Assembly: GCF_016743815.1 (NCBI RefSeq)
Contig: NZ_CP061035.1
Span: 2,358,501 to 2,422,500 of the forward strand
DNA from: Sphingomonas aliaeris
Lineage (GTDB): Bacteria > Pseudomonadota > Alphaproteobacteria > Sphingomonadales > Sphingomonadaceae
Reading direction: 5' to 3'
Length of the DNA stretch: 64,000 bases
This document shows positions 9,373-16,996 of the stretch, one piece after another. Position numbers and translations under genes: made by a program. Each line of letters begins with the position of its first letter. The stretch's first letter is position 1. The notes beneath the pieces are model-generated. The model did no database searches. It was not told the origin of the DNA and was given only the letters and a program-made list of their open reading frames with translations.

Positions 9373-9398
9373 CCCTCCCCGGCCTGCACCGGGGAGGA
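9373..9398. terminator. Hairpin between convergent yciB and sodB
   Basis: CCTCCCCGG and CCGGGGAGG form a perfect 9-bp stem with a 6-base loop in the 40-base gap between the ends of two convergent genes. There is no strong T-run, but the position suggests a shared bidirectional terminator. Confidence 0.5.
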
Positions 9399-9408
9399 AC
9401 ACGAGGGT

Positions 9409-10020
9409 TCAGCCAACAGCGGCGTCGTAGATCTTGCCGGCTTCGTCCCAGTTCACGACGTTCCACCACGCCTTCAGATAGCCGGGACGGTCGTTCATGT
9501 AGGTCAGGTAATATGCGTGTTCCCACACGTCATTACCCAGGATCGGCGTGCCCTTGTCCTTGGCATCGTCCATCAGGGGATTATCCTGGTTCGGCGTCGA
9601 TACGACCTTCAGCGCGCCCGATTCGTCGGCAATCACCCAGGCCCAGCCCGAACCGAACTGGCCCGCACCCTTGCCGTTGAAATCTTCCTTCAGCTTGTCG
9701 AGCCCGCCATAGGTCTCGATCGCTTCGGCCAGCTTTCCCGACGGCTTGGTCGTGCCTTCGGGACCCATGATCTTCCAGAAGAATGCGTGGTTCCAGAACC
9801 CGCCGCCATTGTTGCGCACGAGCGGCGGCTGCGACGAGATCATGCCGAGGATCTCCTCGATCGTCTTGCCTTCCAGCTTCGGATCGGCGGCCACGCCTTC
9901 GTTCAGCTTCGCCGTATAGGCCGCGTGGTGCTTGTCGTGGTGGAACGTCATCGTCTCTTTCGAGATCGTCGGCTCCAACGCGTCATAGGCGTAAGGCAGC
10001 GGTGGGAGTTCGAAAGCCAT
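9409..10020 (-). CDS. sodB: Superoxide dismutase, iron type
   Basis: A 203-residue enzyme that converts superoxide to hydrogen peroxide and oxygen. Metal ligands of the Fe/Mn family are visible: His in HHDKHHAAY, His in NHAFFWKIM, and Asp and His in NVVNWDEA/VWEHAYYLTY. Features such as LPYAYDALEP, GGGFWNHAFFW and GAGQFGSGWAW fit the Fe-type (sodB) subgroup, although the metal cannot be fixed from sequence alone. ATG 10020 gives the usual length. No signal peptide, so cytoplasmic. Monocistronic between yciB and pspF. Confidence 0.93.
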   Translation of the reverse strand: MAFELPPLPYAYDALEPTISKETMTFHHDKHHAAYTAKLNEGVAADPKLEGKTIEEILGMISSQPPLVRNNGGGFWNHAFFWKIMGPEGTTKPSGKLAEAIETYGGLDKLKEDFNGKGAGQFGSGWAWVIADESGALKVVSTPNQDNPLMDDAKDKGTPILGNDVWEHAYYLTYMNDRPGYLKAWWNVVNWDEAGKIYDAAVG

Positions 10021-10085
10021 GATGTTCTCCTGTGGATGGATCGGTTGGGCAACGCCTGCCTTTGGAAATGGGTCCGCCCCCGTCG

Positions 10086-11117
10086 TTACGCAACCGATTC
10101 GGATGGACCCGCGGAAATTAGCCCGTGCCGCTTCAATGCGTGCCGCAACTGATCGTAACTCAACCCCAACGCCTCGGCCGTCGCACGCTGATTGAAGCGG
10201 CTGTCGGCCAGCGCCTTTTCCAGCAACTCCCGCTCGAACCGCGCTATCCGGGTTTTGAAGTCCCCGCTGCAGTCCGGTTCGGGCGCGGTTGTCGTCGGCG
10301 ACGACACCGGTGGGGACATGCTCGTCGCGGCGACGCCGACCGGCTGATATGGCGAATGAAACGGATCGAACTCGATATGCTCGATCGGCCCGCTCTGTTC
10401 CCAGCGATAGACCGCACGCTCGACCACGTTGCGCAATTCGCGGACGTTGCCCGGCCATTGATAATCGACGAGCGCGTCGGTCGCATCGCGTCCGAACCCC
10501 GCCCAACTATCGCGCCCCAGCTCCGCCGCCATGCGCCGCCCGAAATGATCCGCAAGTACCATGACGTCCCCCGGACGGGCGCGCAGCGGCGGCAATGTCA
10601 CGACCTCGAAACTAAGGCGATCGAGCAGATCGGCGCGGAACTGGTGGCATTCGACCTTCGCGGGAAGATGCTCGTTCGTCGCCGCGACGATGCGTACGTC
10701 GACGCGCAGCGGGCGCGACGATCCGATCCGGGTGATCTCGCCATATTCGACCGCACGCAGCAACCGCTCCTGCGCCCCCATCGACAGCGTGCCCAACTCG
10801 TCGAGGAACAGCGTGCCCCCGTCCGCTTCCTCGAACCGGCCGACGCGCGCCTTGGTCGCCCCGGTGAACGCGCCGGCCTCGTGCCCGAACAGCTCCGCCT
10901 CGATCAGCGTCTCGGGCAAGGCCGCGCAGTTCATCACGACGAGCGGCTGGTCCCAGCGGGGAGAAAGGCGATGCAGGCGCTCGGCGACCAGTTCCTTGCC
11001 CGTGCCGCGCTCGCCTATCACGAGCACCGGTCGATCCAGCGCAGCTGCACGACTGGCCCGTTCGAGCACGTCGAGAAAGGCGTTCGATTGCCCAATGACC
11101 TGCGTCGCACGATCCAT
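10086..11117 (-). CDS. pspF: PspF-type sigma-54 enhancer-binding activator
   Basis: A AAA+ activator that has the central sigma-54-interacting domain but no N-terminal receiver. It starts directly with MDRATQVIGQSNAFLDVLE, as PspF does. Visible: Walker A GERGTGKELVAERL, the sigma-54 contact GAFTGA, Walker B GGTLFLDELGTL, the arginine-finger region, and a C-terminal Fis-type helix-turn-helix (NQRATAEALGLSYDQLRHAL). The earlier in-frame ATG at 11153 was rejected because family homology begins at 11117. It is divergent from the psp operon, whose sigma-54 promoter lies 100 bp away. PspA would inhibit it in unstressed cells. Confidence 0.92.
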   Translation of the reverse strand: MDRATQVIGQSNAFLDVLERASRAAALDRPVLVIGERGTGKELVAERLHRLSPRWDQPLVVMNCAALPETLIEAELFGHEAGAFTGATKARVGRFEEADGGTLFLDELGTLSMGAQERLLRAVEYGEITRIGSSRPLRVDVRIVAATNEHLPAKVECHQFRADLLDRLSFEVVTLPPLRARPGDVMVLADHFGRRMAAELGRDSWAGFGRDATDALVDYQWPGNVRELRNVVERAVYRWEQSGPIEHIEFDPFHSPYQPVGVAATSMSPPVSSPTTTAPEPDCSGDFKTRIARFERELLEKALADSRFNQRATAEALGLSYDQLRHALKRHGLISAGPSESVA

Positions 11118-11216
11118 TCCCAAAGCTTGGCGTATTTTACCAAGCCTTCGCAAGACACAAAATGGCCGACCGGGTTCAAACCCTTATGAAATGGCGGAAA
11201 ACCGTGGGTTTCGAAA

Positions 11217-11233
11217 CTGGCACGGTCCCTGCA
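11217..11233 (+). promoter_or_regulatory. Sigma-54 promoter of the psp operon
   Basis: CTGGCAC-GGTCC-CTGCA matches the -24/-12 consensus (TGGCAC-N5-TTGCA), with the invariant GG and GC dinucleotides correctly spaced. It lies about 60 bases before the first psp gene and next to pspF, which makes the assignment strong. PspF binding sites would be expected upstream, toward 11120-11200, but no clear site was identified. Confidence 0.85.
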
Positions 11234-11292
11234 ATGCTTCAGGCAATCGTCACAGAGACGAGCATCGACATAGTCTTCAGGGAGTTTCCACC

Positions 11293-11427
11293 ATGTTCGC
11301 ACAGACCACCGATCTCCGCCGCAACGTAGTCGCCATGTTCTTCGCCGTTCTGTTCAGCTCGGTCACCGTGCTCGCAGCGGTCGGACCGGCCCACGTCGCG
11401 GCCCCCGCAACCGTCGCTGCAGCGTAA
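11293..11427 (+). CDS. Small predicted membrane or exported protein, first gene of the psp operon
   Basis: A 44-residue ORF beginning MFAQTTDLRRNVVAMFFAVL, with a single hydrophobic segment (VVAMFFAVLFSSVTVLAAVG) ending in an Ala-rich tail. The start follows a GGAG ribosome binding site by seven bases. It lies between the sigma-54 promoter and pspA, so it should be induced with the Psp response. The hydrophobic segment could be a transmembrane helix or an uncleaved signal peptide. I do not recognise a named family. Confidence 0.65.
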   Translation: MFAQTTDLRRNVVAMFFAVLFSSVTVLAAVGPAHVAAPATVAAA

Positions 11428-11509
11428 CCGCAGCACGCAGCCGGGGCGGACCCCAACCCCTTATCCGCCCCGGCGTCCCTATCGCCCCAGTTCAAACAGG
11501 AGTTTTCCA

Positions 11510-12178
11510 ATGGGCATTTTCTCCCGCACTCGCGACATCGTCGCTGCCAACTTCTCCGACCTGCTCGACAAGGCGGAAGACCCCTCGAAGATGATCCGCA
11601 TGATCATCCTCGAAATGGAGGAAACCCTGGTCGAAGTCCGCGCCTCCGCCGCCCGCACGATCGCGGATCAGAAGGAAATGCGTCGTCACATCTCGAAGCT
11701 CGACAAGCTGCAGGACAGCTGGACCGAGAAGGCCGAACTGGCGCTCAGCAAGGGCCGCGAGGATCTTGCCAAGGCCGCCCTGGTCGAGAAGCAGAAGGCC
11801 GCCGACATGGGCGCCCAGCTGGAAACGGAAATCACGGTGCTCGACGATGCGCTGCGGTCTTCGGAGGAAGACATCGCGAAGTTGCAGAAGAAGCTGAGCG
11901 AAGCACGCACCCGCCAGAACCAGATCGTCACCCGGCTCGAAACGGCGCACAACCGCTTCAAGGTCCGGGAAATGTATGCCGGCCAGAAGGTGGAAGACGC
12001 ATTCTCGCGCTTCGACATTCTCGACCGCCGCGTCGACCTGGCCGAGGGCCGGGCGGATGCCGCCGGTCTGGGCGGCGCACCGAAGACGCTGGACGAGGAA
12101 ATCGCCGAACTGAAATCGGCCGAGAAGGTCGATGCCGAACTGGCTGCAATGAAGGCTCGCATGGGCCGGGAGGGCTGA
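11510..12178 (+). CDS. pspA: Phage shock protein A
   Basis: A 222-residue PspA/IM30 (ESCRT-III-like) coiled-coil protein. It begins MGIFSRTRDIVAANFSDLLD with an amphipathic membrane-binding helix, followed by DKAEDPSKMIRMIILEMEET and long heptad-rich helices. In the family PspA inhibits PspF in unstressed cells and, under membrane stress, assembles on the inner membrane to limit proton leakage. It is followed one base later by pspB. Confidence 0.96.
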   Translation: MGIFSRTRDIVAANFSDLLDKAEDPSKMIRMIILEMEETLVEVRASAARTIADQKEMRRHISKLDKLQDSWTEKAELALSKGREDLAKAALVEKQKAADMGAQLETEITVLDDALRSSEEDIAKLQKKLSEARTRQNQIVTRLETAHNRFKVREMYAGQKVEDAFSRFDILDRRVDLAEGRADAAGLGGAPKTLDEEIAELKSAEKVDAELAAMKARMGREG

Positions 12179-12179
12179 G

Positions 12180-12449
12180 ATGGAAGATCTCGCGCCCATC
12201 ATCGCGATCGCCTCGATCTTTATCGGGATGCCGTGGATCATCCTCCACTACATCACGAAGTGGAAACAGGCACCGAAGATCACTCAGGAGGACGAAGGCC
12301 TTCTCGACGAGCTCTACTCGCTCTCGCGCCGGCTGGAAGATCGCCTGAACACCGTCGAACGCATCGTTGCCGCCGACAATCCCGACTGGAAGCCGCGCCA
12401 ATCGCACGACCGCAACCAGTCCGACGACTATCTTTCGAGGAGGAACTGA
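12180..12449 (+). CDS. pspB: Phage shock protein B
   Basis: An 89-residue protein with one N-terminal membrane helix (PIIAIASIFIGMPWIILHYI) followed by TKWKQAPKITQEDEGLLDEL and a leucine-zipper-like stretch (LSRRLEDRLNTVERIVAADN). PspB and PspC are inner-membrane sensors that recruit PspA and release PspF. The C-terminal motif LxxRLxxxERI recurs in the small genes further down this operon. The start is ATG 12180, one base after the pspA stop codon. Confidence 0.92.
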   Translation: MEDLAPIIAIASIFIGMPWIILHYITKWKQAPKITQEDEGLLDELYSLSRRLEDRLNTVERIVAADNPDWKPRQSHDRNQSDDYLSRRN

Positions 12450-12450
12450 A

Positions 12451-12831
12451 ATGTCCGCCAGCCGCACCAAATTCTACGTCGACAAGCAGAACCGCAAATG
12501 GCTCGGCGTCTGCGCCGGCATCGCCGACTATACCGGGGTGGACGTCACCTGGGTCCGGGTCGGCGCGGTCCTCCTGACGGTCGCCGGGGGCTTTCCCTGG
12601 ACCCTGCTGGCCTACTGGCTGGTCAACTGGATGGCCGATGTCAAACCTTCGGGACTGTATGACAGCGAAGAGGACCAGAAGTTCTGGCAGGGCGTCCGGT
12701 CCAACCCGAAGCGCTCAACCGCGGAAATCCGCTCCAGCTTCCGCGACATCGATCGCCGGCTCGCCGACATCGAGACGTACTACACAAGCCGCAACAGCCG
12801 CCTGGCCAACGAAATCGACAGCCTGCGCTAA
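12451..12831 (+). CDS. pspC: Phage shock protein C
   Basis: A 126-residue PspC-domain protein: MSASRTKFYVDKQNRKWLGV, then CAGIADYTGVDVTWVRVGAV and a membrane helix through LLTVAGGFPWTLLAYWLVNW. The C-terminal part (IDRRLADIETYYTSRNSRLA, NEIDSLR) forms a short coiled coil resembling the PspB tail. It partners PspB in sensing membrane stress. Start at ATG 12451, directly after the pspB stop. Confidence 0.92.
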   Translation: MSASRTKFYVDKQNRKWLGVCAGIADYTGVDVTWVRVGAVLLTVAGGFPWTLLAYWLVNWMADVKPSGLYDSEEDQKFWQGVRSNPKRSTAEIRSSFRDIDRRLADIETYYTSRNSRLANEIDSLR

Positions 12832-12861
12832 GCCGCAGGCCGTCAGACAGGGAGATTTACA

Positions 12862-13164
12862 ATGAATTGGGCTGGACCAGGTTTCGTCATCGCGATCATC
12901 GCGATTTCCACCATCGGTTGGGTCGCCACCAGCTGGATCCGCGCAAAGCATGGGTATCCACTGGAGAACGAATGGGGCGGCGTCTCGAAATGGACGGGCA
13001 TGGATAGTGGCGACGAACGCAAGATCGCCCTGCTATCGTCCGAGAACGAGCGTCTCACCGGACAGATTTCGCGATTGGAGGAACGGATCGCCGTCCTCGA
13101 ACGCATCGCCACCGACCCCGCCGAGCGCACCGCCCGCGAAATCGACGCGCTGCGCGACCGTTGA
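12862..13164 (+). CDS. PspB-like small membrane protein
   Basis: A 100-residue protein with an N-terminal membrane helix (GFVIAIIAISTIGWVATSWI), a linker (RAKHGYPLENEWGGVSKW) and a coiled coil ending LEERIAVLERIATDPAER, then TAREIDALRDR. The domain layout and coiled-coil motif match PspB, but the linker differs. It lies 30 bases after pspC in the same direction, after a GGGAG ribosome binding site. It is probably an additional Psp partner; the exact role is unknown. Confidence 0.82.
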   Translation: MNWAGPGFVIAIIAISTIGWVATSWIRAKHGYPLENEWGGVSKWTGMDSGDERKIALLSSENERLTGQISRLEERIAVLERIATDPAERTAREIDALRDR

Positions 13165-13214
13165 CACCATAGGCTGCGCGGACATCGCGCGCCTTCAATC
13201 TCAAGGATAGAATC

Positions 13215-13328
13215 ATGATCGTGTTTCTAGGCGTAATGGCCGCCATCGCCGCCATCGGCACCTGGTTGACGGAACGCGTCGACCGCCCCGCCCGCCGGCT
13301 CGAACGTGAAGCTCGCCAGGCGCAGTGA
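13215..13328 (+). CDS. Small membrane peptide in the psp operon
   Basis: A 37-residue ORF, MIVFLGVMAAIAAIGTWLTE followed by RVDRPARRLEREARQAQ: one hydrophobic helix and a basic tail. AAGGA precedes the ATG by eight bases. It sits in the 198-base gap between two PspB-like genes, in the same direction. Short single-helix proteins occur in psp operons (PspD in enterobacteria), but no homology is claimed. Coding status rests on context, the ribosome binding site and composition. Confidence 0.55.
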   Translation: MIVFLGVMAAIAAIGTWLTERVDRPARRLEREARQAQ

Positions 13329-13362
13329 TCTCCACAACGATAATAAAAGCAGGGAGTTTTCT

Positions 13363-13641
13363 ATGTTCGACAACCCATTCAGCATGGTCGTTGCCATCAT
13401 CCTGATCGTGACGATCGGCAAGGTGGTGCAGGCACGCCACCGCGCCCACCGGGACGACGCCGGCACCGGCTTCTCCCCCGCCCGCAACGAGGGCGCCGCG
13501 GAAGCCGAGAACCGGCACCTGCGCGAGGAACTGAAGGCGATGAAGGATCGCCTCGCCGTGCTCGAGCGCATCGCCACCGAAAACAACGACAGCGGCGCCC
13601 GCCTCGATCGCGAGATCGACCGGCTCCGCGACCGCAGCTAA
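13363..13641 (+). CDS. PspB-like small membrane protein
   Basis: A 92-residue protein with an N-terminal helix (MFDNPFSMVVAIILIVTIGK) and a charged coiled coil (LREELKAMKDRLAVLERIAT, then ARLDREIDRLRDRS). The tail closely resembles that of the protein at 12862-13164, so the two are likely paralogues within the operon. GGGAG precedes the start. Probable role in envelope stress with PspA/B/C, inferred from position only. Confidence 0.8.
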   Translation: MFDNPFSMVVAIILIVTIGKVVQARHRAHRDDAGTGFSPARNEGAAEAENRHLREELKAMKDRLAVLERIATENNDSGARLDREIDRLRDRS

Positions 13642-13665
13642 CCCCACCCGCAAGGAGCAGGGATT

Positions 13666-13908
13666 ATGTACGACCCCAACCTCTATATCACCCTCGCCGC
13701 CGCATCGCTGGGAGCGATCGGCATGGTCACCTTCGCCGGACTAACCGGCTGGCGCGGATGGCTCGCACTGAAGCATCAGGAATTGCAGGCAGGCGGCGAC
13801 ATCGGCCCAATTCAGGCGCTGCCCAACGCCAGCGCCCGCATCGAAATCGCGGACCTCAAGGAACGCATCCGCAAGCTGGAAGCGATCGCCGCCGGGGTGG
13901 ACCTTTAG
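13666..13908 (+). CDS. Small membrane protein, last gene of the psp operon
   Basis: An 80-residue protein: a membrane helix (LYITLAAASLGAIGMVTFAG), a Trp/Leu-rich linker and the C-terminal motif EIADLKERIRKLEAIAAGVD, again the LxxRIxxLExIA pattern of PspB and the other small genes here. It has an AAGGAGCAGGG ribosome binding region. It is the last gene before a REP-like element and appears to end the operon. No named family recognised. Confidence 0.75.
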   Translation: MYDPNLYITLAAASLGAIGMVTFAGLTGWRGWLALKHQELQAGGDIGPIQALPNASARIEIADLKERIRKLEAIAAGVDL

Positions 13909-13920
13909 GGCTCGTGGTTT

Positions 13921-14027
13921 CGTCACCCCGGACTGTTTCCGGGGTCCACGGCTCGGCATACAAACCCTTGAAGTTTCTGACGAAGACCACGCAGCACGGT
14001 GGCTCCCGGAACCAGTCCGGAATGACG
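13921..14027. repeat. Paired inverted REP-like element
   Basis: CGTCACCCCGGACTGTTTCC at the left end is matched in inverted orientation at the right end (GGAACCAGTCCGGAATGACG), about 107 bp in all. Each end can itself fold (CCCCGGA..TCCGGGG type). It follows the last psp gene and precedes sufE. The layout, two palindromic units facing each other, is that of a REPIN/BIME. Confidence 0.75.
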
Positions 14028-14087
14028 ATCGAGAACGGTTCACCCAAACACGGTTCACACCGAAGCGAACCGCGCTATAGCCGCCGA

Positions 14088-14495
14088 ATGCCCAGCCTCA
14101 CCGATCTGCAAGACGAATACGGCTTCCTCGACGCCGACGATCGCTACCGCCTGCTAATCGATCTGGGGCGCGAGCTGGAACCGATGCCTGATGCGCTTAA
14201 GACCGATGCGACCCTGGTGCGCGGTTGCTCGGCGTCGGTCTGGGTCTATCCGACGGTTCGCGACGACAGCACGCTGCATTTCCTCGCCGACAGCAATGGG
14301 GCGATCACCAAGGGGATCATCGCGCTGGTCCTTCTCACGGTGCAGGACCGCGCACCGGACGCGATACTGGGCACCGATATCGAGGGACAACTGAGCCCGT
14401 TCGACCTGCGTAACCAGCTCAGTTCGAACCGGACGCAAGGCATTCCCAACATGATCGCGCTTATCCGCGAAACCGCGCAGCGCTACGCAGCATGA
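14088..14495 (+). CDS. sufE: Fe-S assembly sulfur acceptor SufE family protein
   Basis: A 135-residue SufE-like protein (MPSLTDLQDEYGFLDADDRY, then YRLLIDLGRELEPMPDALK). The catalytic cysteine is in VRGCSASVWVYP, and GQLSPFDLRNQLSSNRTQGI is a family motif. SufE accepts sulfur from a cysteine desulfurase and passes it to the SUF scaffold. The suf operon is not here, but two cysteine desulfurases lie 17 kb away. Start ATG 14088. Confidence 0.9.
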   Translation: MPSLTDLQDEYGFLDADDRYRLLIDLGRELEPMPDALKTDATLVRGCSASVWVYPTVRDDSTLHFLADSNGAITKGIIALVLLTVQDRAPDAILGTDIEGQLSPFDLRNQLSSNRTQGIPNMIALIRETAQRYAA

Positions 14496-14505
14496 TCGCC
14501 CAGTT

Positions 14506-14913
14506 TCAGGACCGAGCCTTCGGAGGCTTCGGATAGGGCACGAACTCGCCGAGCGAGATCGATCCCTTGGGGAAACGGCCGTTGCGATCGACCAGCTGCA
14601 CGATATCGATGTTGCACAACTGGTTGCTGAACGTCTTCGTCACCAGGATGTCATCGTCGTCGAGAAAACTGGCCGGACCGCGCAGCCGGTTGAGGTACAC
14701 GGTGCCGCCATTTGTCGTGTACACGATGCCGATCCCGTCGAGAATTTCCGTCGAACGGATGTCGCGCAGGTTGATACAATTGACGGGACGCTCCGCAACG
14801 CGACCCGCGACCGCTTTTTCCAGACGCTGTTGCGGGGTCAGCCCGGTGCGAGCCTCCGCGGTAGCGGCGCCTGCGAGAAGAACACTGCCGATCAGTAGAT
14901 GAACGAGTTTCAT
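14506..14913 (-). CDS. Exported protein of unknown function
   Basis: A 135-residue protein beginning MKLVHLLIGSVLLAGAATAE, a typical signal peptide with a likely cleavage after the Ala-rich region. The mature part (LTPQQRLEKAVAGRVAERPV, CINLRDIRSTEILDGIGIVY) has two Cys residues and ends in a Pro/Lys tail. Similar small periplasmic proteins are common in sphingomonads but have no known function. The earlier in-frame ATG (14931) was not chosen because the signal peptide begins at 14913. Convergent with sufE. Confidence 0.75.
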   Translation of the reverse strand: MKLVHLLIGSVLLAGAATAEARTGLTPQQRLEKAVAGRVAERPVNCINLRDIRSTEILDGIGIVYTTNGGTVYLNRLRGPASFLDDDDILVTKTFSNQLCNIDIVQLVDRNGRFPKGSISLGEFVPYPKPPKARS

Positions 14914-14992
14914 GGCCGAACTCCCAAACATGGCTCCATATCGCCTAACCGCCCTGAATAGCGTCTGAATTTCCCAGGCGTAACGCCGGAGA

Positions 14993-15337
14993 TCAACGCG
15001 GCTGAAGGTTCAGGGTTTCCACGACCTCGTCCAAGTCCGCACCCTTGGCGACCAGTTTCCAGCTATGCGGATCGGCACCGTCGATGACCGTCACCGCACC
15101 CTTGGGACAGATCCCCAGGCACTTGACCTCGACGATGCCGGTCGCGGCCTTGCGACCCTTCTTCAACCCCAGGTGCCGGCGAAGCGCCTTGCCGAGCGGC
15201 TCGCGCCCTTTGGGCCCGAACCCACCATCCAGCTTCTTCGAACATTTGCCGCAAACCAGCAGCGTGCCCGTCCATTCCGCCCGCACGTTTCGTACCACGG
15301 GCCGCAACGTCGGCAGCTTCAACCCGCCGGCTTCCAC
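14993..15337 (-). CDS. (2Fe-2S) thioredoxin-like ferredoxin domain protein
   Basis: A 114-residue protein with two Cys pairs: TGTLLVCGKCSKKLDGGFG and VEVKCLGICPKGAVTVID. This C-x2-C ... C-x3-C spacing belongs to small thioredoxin-fold [2Fe-2S] ferredoxins, which carry electrons in the cytoplasm. The partner is unknown. The frame opens 19 bases inside the end of the preceding J-domain gene. GTG starts near 15290 would remove the overlap and fit homologues that begin just before RAEWTGT. Confidence 0.8.
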   Translation of the reverse strand: MEAGGLKLPTLRPVVRNVRAEWTGTLLVCGKCSKKLDGGFGPKGREPLGKALRRHLGLKKGRKAATGIVEVKCLGICPKGAVTVIDGADPHSWKLVAKGADLDEVVETLNLQPR

Positions 15338-15864
15338 TCGCGCATCTCTTCGGCAGCGCGCAGGACGTCATAGGCGGCCTGCACTGCCTGAAACCGCTTC
15401 GCCGCTTCCGCATCGCCGGGCCGAAGATCGGGGTGGCTGTCCTTGGCGAGCTTGCGCCACGCCAGCTTGACCGCCGCGAAATCGACGTCCGGGTCGAGCC
15501 CGAGCACCTCCAGCGCGCGCATCTCGTCGCGCGACCGGCTGCCGTCGCCCGGCCCGGCCCACTGGTTGTGCCGGCTTTCGGTATAGCCTTCCGCGGTCTG
15601 CGTCTCCGCGCGCTCGCGTTCGGCGGCTTCCTCCGCCGTCAGCCCCTCGAAATAGTTCCAGCCGCGATTGTACTCGCCGGCATGCTCCTGACAGAAATAC
15701 CAGCGTTCGGGGCTGTTGGGGGATTTCGGCGCGGGGCAATCGCCCTTTTCGGTGCAGCCGTGCCGGTCGCAGAGCCGCACGGTCACCGCTTCGCTGCCAG
15801 CCTCGCCATAAGCGCGCCAGCGGGGAAAGCCCCAGTCAGTCGATCGAGTAGAGGAACGCGCCAT
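15319..15864 (-). CDS. J-domain (DnaJ-like) protein
   Basis: A 181-residue protein. The N-terminal half carries VRLCDRHGCTEKGDCPAPKS and RWYFCQEHAGEYNRGWNYFE, with several Cys/His that may bind zinc. The C-terminal 60 residues are a J-domain (LEVLGLDPDVDFAAVKLAWR, then KLAKDSHPDLRPGDAEAAKR): HPD is present, so it should stimulate a DnaK ATPase. Substrate unknown. ATG 15864 was chosen because GAGG precedes it; an ATG nine bases upstream lacks a ribosome binding site. Confidence 0.85.
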   Translation of the reverse strand: MARSSTRSTDWGFPRWRAYGEAGSEAVTVRLCDRHGCTEKGDCPAPKSPNSPERWYFCQEHAGEYNRGWNYFEGLTAEEAAERERAETQTAEGYTESRHNQWAGPGDGSRSRDEMRALEVLGLDPDVDFAAVKLAWRKLAKDSHPDLRPGDAEAAKRFQAVQAAYDVLRAAEEMREWKPAG

Positions 15865-15927
15865 CGACCTCATCTAATTGGCGCGGGGCGAAATTGCCAC
15901 CGCGCCCCGCGGATTTGCCGTAAATAA

Positions 15928-16297
15928 GCGCCAGAGGGTCTGTAAGCCGGGTTCTGTCCACCTGCTTCCGCAAGTTGGGCGACCATTCCTCTAGGCCTGC
16001 ACTCGCATGCAGGCTCAAGCAACCAACCCGGGCGACGAGCAGCAACGATGCTCATTTGCCGCCCCTATTCGGTCTTGCTCCCGGTGGGGTTTGCCGTGCC
16101 GCCCCTGTTACCAGGCGCGCGGTGCGCTCTTACCGCACCCTTTCACCATGGCGTCGCCAAAGCGGTCGCCGTCTGCTCTCTGTGGCACTTTCCCTCGGGT
16201 CACCCCGGCCGGGCGTTACCCGGCACCGTCGTTACGTGGAGCCCGGACTTTCCTCGCGCATCCCGAAAGACGCCCGCGGTCGCCCGACCCTCTGGCG
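15928..16297 (-). ncRNA. rnpB: RNase P RNA, class A
   Basis: The minus strand holds all the landmark segments of bacterial type-A RNase P RNA in order: GAGGAAAGTCCGGGCTCCA, ACAGAGAGCAGACGGC, GGTAAGAGCGCACC, AGAGGAATGGTCGCC and ACAGAACCCGGCTTACAG. The two ends pair to form helix P1 (GCGCCAGAGGGTC at the 5' end with GACCCTCTGGCGC at the 3' end). It is the catalytic RNA that trims tRNA 5' leaders. Boundaries are taken from P1 and may be off by a few bases. It begins 10 bases after the amidase stop codon, so its promoter must overlap that gene. Confidence 0.97.
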
Positions 16298-16306
16298 CCG
16301 CGTGCC

Positions 16307-16996
16307 TTACGCGTCGCCCTGCGGTTTGGGAAGCAAAAGCGCCAGCAGGATGCAGCGGCATTCCGCATCGATCTCGCCGTCGATCAGTTCCGGCCGGAAT
16401 CGCCGCTGGAACGCGACGAGCGCCGCAAGCTTGTCGGACACGTCATAGCCGAAGCGTTCGAGCGCGAGCAGGAACCCGCCCTGCGTCCAGCCCGGATCCA
16501 TCAAATTCTTGGTCGGCCGGGGCAGCGCAAGCCGCAGCTTCGCCAGCCGGGACCAGGGGAACAACTCGCCTGGGTCCTGCTTCCGCTTCGGCGCGATGTC
16601 CGAATGGCCAACCACGTCGCCGCGGCCGATATCGTAGCGCTCCTTGATACCCGCGACCAATGGCAGCAGCGCGTCGATCTGTTGTTCCGGGAACGGGCGA
16701 TATCCGTGTTCGTGCCCCGGATTGACGATCTCGATCCCGATGCTGGCGCTGTTGACATCGGTGATGCCGCGCCAGTGCGATTGCCCGGCATGCCATGCGC
16801 GTTTCGCCTCATCGACCATCCGGAGGATCGTGCCGTCCTCCGCGACCAGATAATGCGCCGACACCTTGGCTTCCGGATCGGTCAGCCGCTGGATCGCGGA
16901 CTCCGCATCCTGCATACCCGTATAATGCAGCACGATCATCGTGATCGGCAGCGTCCGATCGTCGAAATTGGGCGACGGCGTTTCGATGATGTTCAT
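16307..16996 (-). CDS. N-acetylmuramoyl-L-alanine amidase, AmpD type
   Basis: A 229-residue Amidase_2 protein. Zinc ligands are visible in MIVLHYTGMQ (His), WHAGQSHWRG and DVVGHSDIAPKRKQDPGELF (His, Asp), and GIEIVNPGHEHGYRPFPEQQ is a family motif. A C-terminal stretch (GFLLALERFGYDVSDKLAAL) resembles a peptidoglycan-binding segment. It removes peptide from muropeptides. With no clear signal peptide it is probably the cytoplasmic recycling enzyme AmpD or close to it; AmiD is the alternative. Its start overlaps the next gene by four bases. Confidence 0.85.
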   Translation of the reverse strand: MNIIETPSPNFDDRTLPITMIVLHYTGMQDAESAIQRLTDPEAKVSAHYLVAEDGTILRMVDEAKRAWHAGQSHWRGITDVNSASIGIEIVNPGHEHGYRPFPEQQIDALLPLVAGIKERYDIGRGDVVGHSDIAPKRKQDPGELFPWSRLAKLRLALPRPTKNLMDPGWTQGGFLLALERFGYDVSDKLAALVAFQRRFRPELIDGEIDAECRCILLALLLPKPQGDA

